Origin: JBKPRX01 sp046734795
Lineage (GTDB): Bacteria > Actinomycetota > Thermoleophilia > Gaiellales > Gaiellaceae
Assembly (NCBI GenBank): GCA_046734795.1
Contig: JBKPRX010000011.1
Coordinates: forward strand, 3,560-67,559
Length of the DNA: 64,000 nucleotides
Direction: 5' to 3'
Shown: one piece after another, positions 57,942-64,000 of the stretch
Layout: every line of letters starts with the position of its first letter
Numbering within the stretch: position 1 is the first letter of the stretch
Translations under genes and position numbers: made by a program
Notes under the pieces: model-generated
Told to the model about the DNA's origin: nothing
What the model saw: only the letters and a program-made list of their open reading frames with translations
The model's database searches: none

Positions 57942-58925
57942 TTACCCGAGCGATCTGATGACGTTCTCCGCCTCGGTTATCAGGCCGTGGACGATGTCGG
58001 CGGCCGACTCTTCTCGGGTCACGAGCCCCACTCCCTGTCCAGCCCAATGCGGCAGCGGCTCGACGTCGCCGACCATCGCGGCGGTCGGCGTCGCAGCTGC
58101 GTAGCGGCTGATTCGCGAACCGTCGGGCCGCGTCGCGGGCTCGTCGTCTTCTCCGGGTCTCGATCCCGCAGGGGGTCGGCCTGCCCGCTCCCACGCCTCG
58201 ACCGTCGAGTTGCGAAGGGTGCGGTGTGGTGCGTCGGGCCAGCCGCCGTCGAAGAGCGTGCTGTAGAAGGTGTCGTCTTCGCCGGCGGCGAGGAGGCGAC
58301 GCCGGTAGTCGGGGTGGATCGCGGCCTCCGCTGCGGCGAGGAAGCGCGTGCCGACCCACGCGCCGACGGCGCCGAGCGCGAGCACGGCAGCGAGACCTCG
58401 TCCGTCCGCGATTCCGCCCGCGGCGACGACCGGAACCGGCGCGACAGCGTCGACGACGCGCGGGACGAGCGCAAGCGTCGAGACCGTTCCCCAAACGTGT
58501 CCGCCCGCTTCCCATCCCTGCGCCACGACGACGTCGGCGCCTGCGGCAGCGGCCGCGCGCCCTTCGTCGGCGGTTCCGACCGTGACGAACACGATTGCGC
58601 CCGCATCGCGCGCTTCGCCGACGATGTCGGTCGCGTCCCCCCAGAAGAACGAGACGACGCGTACGCCCGCGGCGAGCGCCGACGCGAGCCGCTCGCGCTG
58701 GTCCCAGGCGAGCCCGAGGTTTACACCGAATGGACGCTCCGTCTGCTGGCGCGTCTCGTGAACGACCGTGGCGATCTCATCCGGGGGCGTCCAACTGAGC
58801 GGCAGCAGGCCGAGCGCACCCGCATTCGAGACGGCAGCCGCCAGTGTCGGCGTGACCGCCCCACCCATCGGTGCGAGAACAATCGGTGCCTCGATGCCAA
58901 GGAGGTCGCACAGCGGCGTCCGCAT
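57942..58925 (-). CDS. Nitronate monooxygenase/flavin oxidoreductase
   Basis: A 327-residue TIM-barrel flavoenzyme: LLGIEAPIVLAPMGGAVTPT, VSNAGALGLLPLSW, VVVAQGWEAGGHVWGTVSTL (the FMN phosphate and His region: QGxEAGGHxG), VPVVAAGGIADGRGLAAVLA and GAWVGTRFLAAAEA. It is of the 2-nitropropane-dioxygenase/enoyl-reductase II type. It probably uses FMN and oxygen; the substrate could be a nitronate or another small acid. ATG start. Confidence 0.88.
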   Translation of the reverse strand: MRTPLCDLLGIEAPIVLAPMGGAVTPTLAAAVSNAGALGLLPLSWTPPDEIATVVHETRQQTERPFGVNLGLAWDQRERLASALAAGVRVVSFFWGDATDIVGEARDAGAIVFVTVGTADEGRAAAAAGADVVVAQGWEAGGHVWGTVSTLALVPRVVDAVAPVPVVAAGGIADGRGLAAVLALGAVGAWVGTRFLAAAEAAIHPDYRRRLLAAGEDDTFYSTLFDGGWPDAPHRTLRNSTVEAWERAGRPPAGSRPGEDDEPATRPDGSRISRYAAATPTAAMVGDVEPLPHWAGQGVGLVTREESAADIVHGLITEAENVIRSLG

Positions 58926-59040
58926 TGATCGAGTCTAGGAAACGGCATCGCTCACCGGTACCAGCTGGCGTCGCCGCCTTTACTCTCGGTGACCATCTCG
59001 GCGACAAGCGCCGGTGGGAACGATCGAAAGGGAGAAGAAC

Positions 59041-59340
59041 GTGACGACTTTGCTCGTGCTCTACAGAGGACCAGCCACGACGTCGGACGCTTCGCACGCA
59101 GGGTGGCCCGAGTGGTTCAAAGGCCTCGGCGACAAACTCGTCGACCGCGGGTCGCCGTTGGCGAACGGCTTCGTCGTCAACTCCGACGGCAGCACAAGCG
59201 AAACGGCCGCCAACTTCAACGGCTACAGCATCATCCGCGCCGACGATCGCGCGCACGCACTCGAGCTATTGCGAGATCACCCGTTCCTGTCACACGGTCG
59301 CGAGTACACGATCGAGGTGTTCGAAGTGCCGAGCAAATGA
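59041..59340 (+). CDS. YCII-related protein
   Basis: A 99-residue alpha/beta protein of the YCII/DGPF type: TLLVLYRGPATTSD, GWPEWFKGLGDKLVDRGSPL, FNGYSIIRADDRAHALELLR and the C-terminal YTIEVFEVPSK. The GTG start follows AAAGGGAG. The biochemical role is unknown; related proteins are often linked to sigma-factor operons or muconolactone-type enzymes. Confidence 0.8.
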   Translation: MTTLLVLYRGPATTSDASHAGWPEWFKGLGDKLVDRGSPLANGFVVNSDGSTSETAANFNGYSIIRADDRAHALELLRDHPFLSHGREYTIEVFEVPSK

Positions 59341-59553
59341 GGTGCGCCTTGCGAGCCACTTGATCTGGGTGAGGGTCTCACGGTGGAGCTCGTCAGCGCC
59401 GCGAGTCCTGGCGGATCAGATCGGATGAGTGGCGGCCGCAGCTCGATCGGCGCGGTATTCCGTGCGACGTAGTGCGGCGCTTCGGAATGCTCTGCTTGGA
59501 CGCGAACGTGTACATCGAAGGCACGCCGGACGAAGGCGAGCGCCTCAACAACT

Positions 59554-59596
59554 GAAGCGAAAAGCCCGGTTGCGGGATTGTCTTTTCGGGCGCTTC
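59554..59596 (+). terminator. Nested hairpin, candidate terminator
   Basis: CGAAAAG and CTTTTCG pair outside CCCG-gttg-CGGG, and GAAGC/GCTTC outside those. It sits 20 bases before the end of the minus-strand dioxygenase gene, so it could end transcripts from either side; the TCTTTTC stretch gives it some U-richness. A 40-codon plus-strand frame just before it (ending ...GTPDEGERLNN) has no start support. Confidence 0.5.
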
Positions 59597-59619
59597 CGTT
59601 CGGGAGCGTGCGATCGACG

Positions 59620-60165
59620 CTACTGCTTCAGGAAGCGGAAGTACACGCAGTACCGGATCGAGCCGGTGCGGTTCGCGCCGCTTGCGTGCGGGAGTTGCGG
59701 GTGCATCACGAGGACGTCGCCCGGGTCGAGCGTCACTTGCTGCGGCTCGCTTCCGTCCAGCGGCCACACCGTGAGGCCGCCGTTCTCCGGCCCGTTGCGC
59801 GTGAGCGCGACGCCGAGGATGCGCGCGTACGGTCTCCCGTTCGCCCAGTCTGGGAGCTGGTCGACGTGCGAGTGGAGGTCGACCTCCTGCTCGGGATCGT
59901 CGGGCATCTGCCCGACGATCTGCGGGTCGCACAGCTCTCCGTCGCGGAGCGCCGGTGGCAGGTGCTCGAGCAGCGATACGACCTCGTCATCCCAGCGGAG
60001 GTGCGGATACCAGTGTGCGTTCCACAGCCACTGCGCGAGCCACTCCTGCGGCAGGCCTCGCGTTGCGACGTCGCGGTGTATGTGGCGGAGCACGCCGTCG
60101 ACTGCCTCCTGGGGAACAGCCCCGCGCAGCACCTCGTACCCCGATCTCGTTTGCGTCGCTGTCAA
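59620..60165 (-). CDS. 2OG-Fe(II) dioxygenase-like protein
   Basis: A 181-residue protein resembling small phytanoyl-CoA-type dioxygenases: iron ligands HxD in VDLHSHVDQLPDWANGR (about residue 98) and the distal His in VLVMHPQLPHASGANRTGSI with an Arg (SIRYCVYFRF) for 2-oxoglutarate. The TTG start (LTATQTRSGYEVLRG) lies after a GGAGG; a longer frame exists but begins in a basic, non-conserved stretch. It is divergent from the sugar locus. Confidence 0.78.
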   Translation of the reverse strand: MTATQTRSGYEVLRGAVPQEAVDGVLRHIHRDVATRGLPQEWLAQWLWNAHWYPHLRWDDEVVSLLEHLPPALRDGELCDPQIVGQMPDDPEQEVDLHSHVDQLPDWANGRPYARILGVALTRNGPENGGLTVWPLDGSEPQQVTLDPGDVLVMHPQLPHASGANRTGSIRYCVYFRFLKQ

Positions 60166-60303
60166 CGCCGTCCGCCTACCTCCACGTCGGATCCGTAAAC
60201 GAGCAGCATCTTCTGCTGACGGCGAGCGCCGTTCCAGACGCAGCGCGCCGGGCGGACGACGCACCAGCCGCTCGCTCTCGTCACGCCTCCAGCGCCCTCC
60301 CCT

Positions 60304-60321
60304 TATGTAGTCAAAGACATA
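60304..60321. promoter_or_regulatory. TATGT-N8-ACATA palindrome
   Basis: Perfect 5-bp arms with an 8-base spacer in an AT-rich part of the divergent region between the dioxygenase and the sugar locus. It contains ATGT-N8-ACAT, the pattern bound by PadR-type repressors elsewhere. No PadR gene is adjacent here; the one at 48327 is the nearest. Confidence 0.45.
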
Positions 60322-60382
60322 GATGCATCGCTGACAACGACCACGGTTTCACCGGCGACCCGCCGGATAAAACGGACGCCTC

Positions 60383-60499
60383 ATGGAGACGATTCTCATC
60401 GCCGGGGGAGCGGGCTTCATCGGCTCCCATCGGCAGACCGCCGACGACGGTTTCGAGGACGCGGCCGCCCAGCGCGCGGCCCGCGGGCGCGAGCGATGA
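60383..60499 (+). pseudogene. Epimerase N-terminal stub
   Basis: A 38-residue frame METILIAGGAGFIGSHRQTA then DDGFEDAAAQRAARGRER. The first 16 residues are a textbook NAD-binding start of an extended-SDR sugar epimerase (GGAGFIGSH), after which similarity ends abruptly. Its stop overlaps the ATG of the full epimerase (ATGA). It is probably the remnant of a deleted paralogue, kept perhaps as a leader for coupled translation. Confidence 0.6.
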
Positions 60500-61509
60500 G
60501 ACGTGCGGTGGTCACCGGCGGTGCAGGCTTCATCGGCGCGAACCTCGTTTCGCGGCTCGTCGAGGACGGGCTAGAGGTGGTCGTTCTCGACAGCCTCGTG
60601 CGGCCGGGATCCGAGCGGAACCTCATGTGGCTCGAGCGGACGTACGGCCGCGCCATCGAGTTCGTGCACGGCGACGTCCGCGACGCGCAGGTCGTCCGGC
60701 GTGCCGTACGGAGTGCCGACCGTGTCTTCCATCTCGCGGCGCAGGTCGCGGTCACGACGTCGCTCGACGACCCTGTCGACGATTGCGACGTGAACGTCCG
60801 CGGGACGTTGACGCTGCTCGAGGAGCTGCGCCGGCTGGACGTGGCGCCGTTCGTCCTCTTCACCTCGACGAACAAGGTGTACGGGCCGCTCCCCGACATT
60901 CCGCTCGAACTCGACGGCGCCCGATGGCTGCCCACCGATCCGTCGCTGCGCACGAACGGCCTCGACGAGGAACGCCCACTCGACTTCTGCACGCCGTATG
61001 GGTGCTCGAAAGGCGCCGCGGACCAGTACGTCCTCGACTACGCGAAGTCGTTCGGCCTCGAAACGGTGGTCTTCCGGATGAGCTGCATCTACGGGCCGCA
61101 TCAGAACGGCACCGAGGATCAGGGGTGGGTCGCGCATTTCGCGATCCAGGCACTGAACGACAAGCCGATCACCGTGTACGGCGACGGCCACCAGGTGCGC
61201 GACCTCCTCTACGTCGATGACCTCCTCGACGCGATGCAGCTCGCGCACGAACACCGCCACTCCGTCGCGGGCATGGCTTTCAACATCGGCGGCGGCCCGG
61301 CGAACGCGGTCTCTGTGGGCGAGGTGCTGGAGCTGATCGGCGCGTCTCGCGTCGAGCGCGCCGAAGAGCGCACTGGAGACCAGCGGTACTACGTCGCGGA
61401 CACGCGCAGGTTCCGCGCCGCGACTGGCTGGTCGCCGCTCGTCGCGCCGCAAGATGGCATCGAAGAGCTCGTTCGCTGGCTGCGGCCGGCGGAGGTAGTT
61501 GCGCTATAG
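60496..61509 (+). CDS. NAD-dependent epimerase/dehydratase (extended SDR)
   Basis: A 337-residue nucleotide-sugar enzyme: NAD site VVTGGAGFIGANLVSRLVED, VFHLAAQVAVTTSLDDPVDD, catalytic Thr/Ser in LFTSTNKVYGPL, YxxxK in CTPYGCSKGAADQYVLDYAK and FRMSCIYGPHQNGTEDQGWV. It is closest in style to CDP-paratose 2-epimerase or dTDP-glucose-type enzymes, with GDGHQVRDLLYVDDLLDAMQ near the end. First complete gene of the sugar locus; the downstream genes follow at short distances. Confidence 0.9.
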   Translation: MRRAVVTGGAGFIGANLVSRLVEDGLEVVVLDSLVRPGSERNLMWLERTYGRAIEFVHGDVRDAQVVRRAVRSADRVFHLAAQVAVTTSLDDPVDDCDVNVRGTLTLLEELRRLDVAPFVLFTSTNKVYGPLPDIPLELDGARWLPTDPSLRTNGLDEERPLDFCTPYGCSKGAADQYVLDYAKSFGLETVVFRMSCIYGPHQNGTEDQGWVAHFAIQALNDKPITVYGDGHQVRDLLYVDDLLDAMQLAHEHRHSVAGMAFNIGGGPANAVSVGEVLELIGASRVERAEERTGDQRYYVADTRRFRAATGWSPLVAPQDGIEELVRWLRPAEVVAL

Positions 61510-61526
61510 CCGTTGCAGTCCGCACC

Positions 61527-62342
61527 ATGCGCGCCGGCGTGCTGATCGCTCCGGGGCGGGTGGAGACGACGCGCGTGCAGGTGCCTGTGCCTCGTGCCGG
61601 CGAGCTGTTGATCCAGGTCGAGGGGTGCGGCGTCTGTGGGTCGTCGCTGCCCCTTTGGGAGGGCCGCGACTGGTTTTCCTACCCGGCCGAGGCGGGCGCT
61701 CCGGGCCACGAAGTCTGGGGGCGCACCGACGACGGCCGCCGCGTTGCCGCGCTCTCGTACCACGGGTTCGCCGAGTGGGACGTCGCGGCGCACGTGGTCG
61801 AGCTGCCGGAGGCGCTCGAAGGCGTTCCGTTCCCAGGTGAGGCGCTCGCCTGCGCCGTCAACGTCGTTCGGCGGGCGCGAGTGCAGGACGGAGAACGCGT
61901 CGCCGTGGTGGGAATGGGATTCCTCGGAACCACCGTCGCACGCCTCCTCGCGGACGTGACGGAGGTGCGGCGCGACACGCAGGCCGAGGGAGAGTTCGAC
62001 GTCGTCGTCGAAGCTGCCGGGACGCAGGGCGCGCTCGACACCGCGTCGCGTCTCACCGCCGAGGGCGGTCGCCTAGTCGTGGCGGGGTTCCACCAGGACG
62101 GCCGGCGCACCGTCGACATGCAGAGCTGGAACTGGCGCGGCATCGACGTGATCAACGCGCACGGGCGCGATCCGGGCGTGTACGTGGAAGGGCTCCGCGA
62201 GGCAGTGCGCCTCGCGTGCGAGGGTGTCCTCGACGTCGCGGCGCTCGTGACGCACCGGCTGCCACTGTCGCGTCTCGACGACGCGTTCGAGCTCGCACGC
62301 ACCCGACCCGATGGATTCCTGAAGGCGGTCGTGTGCCCGTAG
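61527..62342 (+). CDS. Short zinc-type MDR alcohol dehydrogenase-like protein
   Basis: A 271-residue medium-chain dehydrogenase-like protein. It has the catalytic-zinc start VEGCGVCGSSLPLWEGRDWF and GAPGHEVWG, the nucleotide motif VAVVGMGFLGTTVARLLAD, and VVVEAAGTQGALDTASRLTA. It is about 70 residues shorter than usual: the structural four-cysteine lobe and part of the coenzyme domain are absent. Relatives in sugar clusters act as dehydrogenases beside Gfo/Idh enzymes. The last codons overlap the next gene. Confidence 0.82.
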   Translation: MRAGVLIAPGRVETTRVQVPVPRAGELLIQVEGCGVCGSSLPLWEGRDWFSYPAEAGAPGHEVWGRTDDGRRVAALSYHGFAEWDVAAHVVELPEALEGVPFPGEALACAVNVVRRARVQDGERVAVVGMGFLGTTVARLLADVTEVRRDTQAEGEFDVVVEAAGTQGALDTASRLTAEGGRLVVAGFHQDGRRTVDMQSWNWRGIDVINAHGRDPGVYVEGLREAVRLACEGVLDVAALVTHRLPLSRLDDAFELARTRPDGFLKAVVCP

Positions 62343-63235
62343 ACACGCTCCCGCGCCTCGGCTTCCTCGGCGTCGGGTGGATCGGCCGCAGCCGCCTCGA
62401 GGCGATCGAGCGAGCCGGCGCCGGCACGGTCGCGGCCATCGCGGATCCAGCTGTCGACGGCGCGCTCACGTCGTACGCCGAGCTGCTCGAGCAGGAGCTC
62501 GACGGCGTCGTGATTGCGACGCCGAGTGCGCTGCACGCCGAGCAGGCGATTGCCGCGATCGACCGCGGCCTCGCCGTGTTCGTGCAGAAGCCCGTCGGGC
62601 GCACTGCGGAGGAGGTACGCGCTGTCGTAGCGGCGGCCGAGCGCGCGGACGTTCTCGTCGGCGTCGACCTTTCGTACCGCCACGCCGAGGCGTTCCGCGC
62701 TGCACGAGAGCACGCGCGCGACGTCTTCGCCGCCGACCTCGTCTTCCACAACGCGTACGGCCCAGACAAGCCGTGGTTCCGCGACCCCACGCTCGCGGGC
62801 GGCGGCTGCGTGATCGACCTCGGCATCCATCTCGTCGACCTCGCTGTCTGGGTCCTCGACCTCGATCCGGTGGAGGTGCGCGCGCGCCTGCGCGGCGAGC
62901 CGGTCGAGACGTGGGCGACGGCGGAGCTCGATTACGTGCGGATCGCCTGCTCGTGGAACGCGAACCTGGGCCGGGACGCTGTGATCGAGGCCACATTCCA
63001 CGGTGCCGACGAAAGCGTCCGCGTCACGAACGTCGACGGCTCGTTCTACGACTTCCGCTGCGAGCTCTTGCGGGGGACCTCGCGCGAGACGGTCGTCGAG
63101 CCGCCCGACGAATGGCCCGGTCGCGCAGCCGTGGCATGGGCGCGACGCGTGGCCGCGTGCGAACGGTTCGATCCGGCCGAGGCGGCCGAGCTCGTGCGCG
63201 TGGCGGAGATCCTCGACCGCGTCTACGGGCGATGA
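62333..63235 (+). CDS. Gfo/Idh/MocA family oxidoreductase
   Basis: A 300-residue NAD(P)-linked sugar oxidoreductase: GFLGVGWIGRSRLEAIERAG (Rossmann motif), VIATPSALHAEQAIAAIDRG, VFVQKPVGRTAEEVRAVV (EKP-type catalytic Lys, here QKP) and GGCVIDLGIHLVDLAVWVLD (catalytic Asp/His). The GTG start overlaps the end of the MDR gene by ten bases and its stop overlaps the glycosyltransferase start (ATGA), so translation is coupled through the set. Confidence 0.88.
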   Translation: MPVDTLPRLGFLGVGWIGRSRLEAIERAGAGTVAAIADPAVDGALTSYAELLEQELDGVVIATPSALHAEQAIAAIDRGLAVFVQKPVGRTAEEVRAVVAAAERADVLVGVDLSYRHAEAFRAAREHARDVFAADLVFHNAYGPDKPWFRDPTLAGGGCVIDLGIHLVDLAVWVLDLDPVEVRARLRGEPVETWATAELDYVRIACSWNANLGRDAVIEATFHGADESVRVTNVDGSFYDFRCELLRGTSRETVVEPPDEWPGRAAVAWARRVAACERFDPAEAAELVRVAEILDRVYGR

Positions 63236-64000
63236 GGATCCTGATGACGGCCGACACTGTCGGCGGGGTGTCGACGTACGTGCAGGACCTGCGCGCCGCG
63301 CTCGACCATGAGGTCGAAGTCGCGACAATGGGACCTGGGACGCCGTACAGACTCGAGTGGGAAGACGACCCCTGGGACGACGTCGACCGCGCCGGCGTGT
63401 GGCTGCTCGAGCTCGAGGAGGAGCTTCAGCCCGATGTCATCCACCTGAACGGGTTCGCGCACGCGTCGTTGCCGTGGCGCGCGCCGGTGGTCGTCGTCGC
63501 CCATTCCGACGTCGTGTCGTGGTGGTGGGCAGTGCACCGTGAACTGCCGCCGGAGCGTTACGACCGCTACCGGTCCGCAGTCGAGGCGGGCCTGCGAGCG
63601 GCGAACATGGTCGTCGCGCCCACGCGCGCCGTTCTCGCGGATCTCGAGCGGCACTACCGGCTGCCTGGGCCGCGCGTCGTGGTCCCGAACGGCAGCTCGT
63701 TCGTGCCGGCGGCGGCGCAGAAGGAGCCGCTCGTCGTCGCGCTCGGGCGGTTCTGGGATGGAGCGAAGAACGTCGCGGCGCTCGACCGCGTCCGCGACGC
63801 CTGCCCGTGGCCGATCGTCACCGCGGGCGCCGGGACGCCTCGAGGTGCTCTCGCACGCAAGGAGGTGCGGCAGCTGCTGGGGCGGGCGAGCGTCTTCTGC
63901 TCGCCTGCGCGGTACGAGCCCTTCGGCCTCGGCATCCTCGAGGCCGCGCGCTCCGGCTGCGCGCTCGTCCTCGGCGACATCCCGAGCCTGCGCGAAATCT
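63232..64000 (+). CDS. Glycosyltransferase family 4-like (partial, cut by window end)
   Basis: At least 256 residues are visible, starting MRILMTADTVGGVSTYVQDL, the Gly-rich donor-side start of GT-B enzymes. Further features: PDVIHLNGFAHASLPW, VVVPNGSSFVP, LVVALGRFWDGAKNVAALDR, and the EX7E nucleotide-sugar motif in YEPFGLGILEAARSGCALVL. The gene continues beyond the edge. With the epimerase, MDR and Gfo/Idh genes it suggests synthesis of an unusual sugar or glycan. Confidence 0.88.
   Translation, partial: MRILMTADTVGGVSTYVQDLRAALDHEVEVATMGPGTPYRLEWEDDPWDDVDRAGVWLLELEEELQPDVIHLNGFAHASLPWRAPVVVVAHSDVVSWWWAVHRELPPERYDRYRSAVEAGLRAANMVVAPTRAVLADLERHYRLPGPRVVVPNGSSFVPAAAQKEPLVVALGRFWDGAKNVAALDRVRDACPWPIVTAGAGTPRGALARKEVRQLLGRASVFCSPARYEPFGLGILEAARSGCALVLGDIPSLREI

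Overview
This window looks like chromosomal DNA of a high-GC soil or environmental actinobacterium, most likely of the Thermoleophilia (Gaiellales/Solirubrobacterales-like). I infer this from the strong G/C third-position bias, frequent GTG/TTG starts, MalT-like (LAL) LuxR regulators, and many small PLDc_N, SHOCT, RDD, PRC-barrel and DUF7144-type membrane proteins. The lineage call is inference; there is no rRNA or marker gene in the window. I saw no rRNA, tRNA, CRISPR array, transposase, phage or plasmid gene.

Layout. (1) 0-15 kb: small envelope and stress-type proteins: an MBL hydrolase translationally coupled to a holin-like/phosphodiesterase fusion, PLDc_N and SHOCT proteins, a DHA2 drug exporter, a tandem pair of orphan PAS-LuxR regulators, RDD, NfeD-like, flippase-like, GAP-family, K+ channel and AI-2E-family proteins. 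(2) 15-24 kb: a regulatory block with two adjacent LAL ATPase regulators, a stand-alone receiver, a NarL-type regulator and a divergent MASE1 histidine kinase/NarL pair. (3) 24-33 kb: membrane proteins, a lipoprotein, a second flippase-like protein, PRC-barrel and DUF7144 proteins, a receiver/glutaredoxin-like/TrxR-like three-domain flavoprotein without redox cysteines, a CoA-binding protein and an argininosuccinate-lyase-like protein. (4) 34-38.5 kb: lon preceded by two back-to-back palindromes, then an HxlR regulator and an ABC exporter. (5) 38.5-44 kb: acyl-CoA metabolism (thiolase, SDR, acyl-CoA synthetase, enoyl-CoA hydratase). (6) 44-52 kb: an AraC regulator divergent from a broken cupin-methyltransferase pair, a serine hydrolase, a PadR regulator sharing a large palindrome with a divergent methyltransferase, an LLM flavin oxidoreductase, and an MFS exporter. 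(7) 52.7-55.7 kb: a molybdate operon (HTH-TOBE regulator, modA, modB, modC). (8) 55.7-59.3 kb: two close DUF2294/MpsC-like paralogues around a cysteine-motif protein, a cysteine-less thioredoxin-fold protein, a nitronate monooxygenase and a YCII-like protein. (9) 59.6-64 kb: the start of a nucleotide-sugar/glycan locus (epimerase stub, full epimerase, short MDR, Gfo/Idh oxidoreductase, glycosyltransferase cut by the window edge).

The most interesting signals are: three genes whose best starts are CTG codons, two of them in CTGA stop/start overlaps; tandem palindromes at the lon start, the second of which would bury a Shine-Dalgarno sequence; a 33-bp PadR-type operator over two divergent start codons; the redox-dead flavoprotein; and several broken or remnant genes (VOC, cupin, methyltransferase, ferritin-like stub, epimerase stub) that mark decay or base-calling errors.
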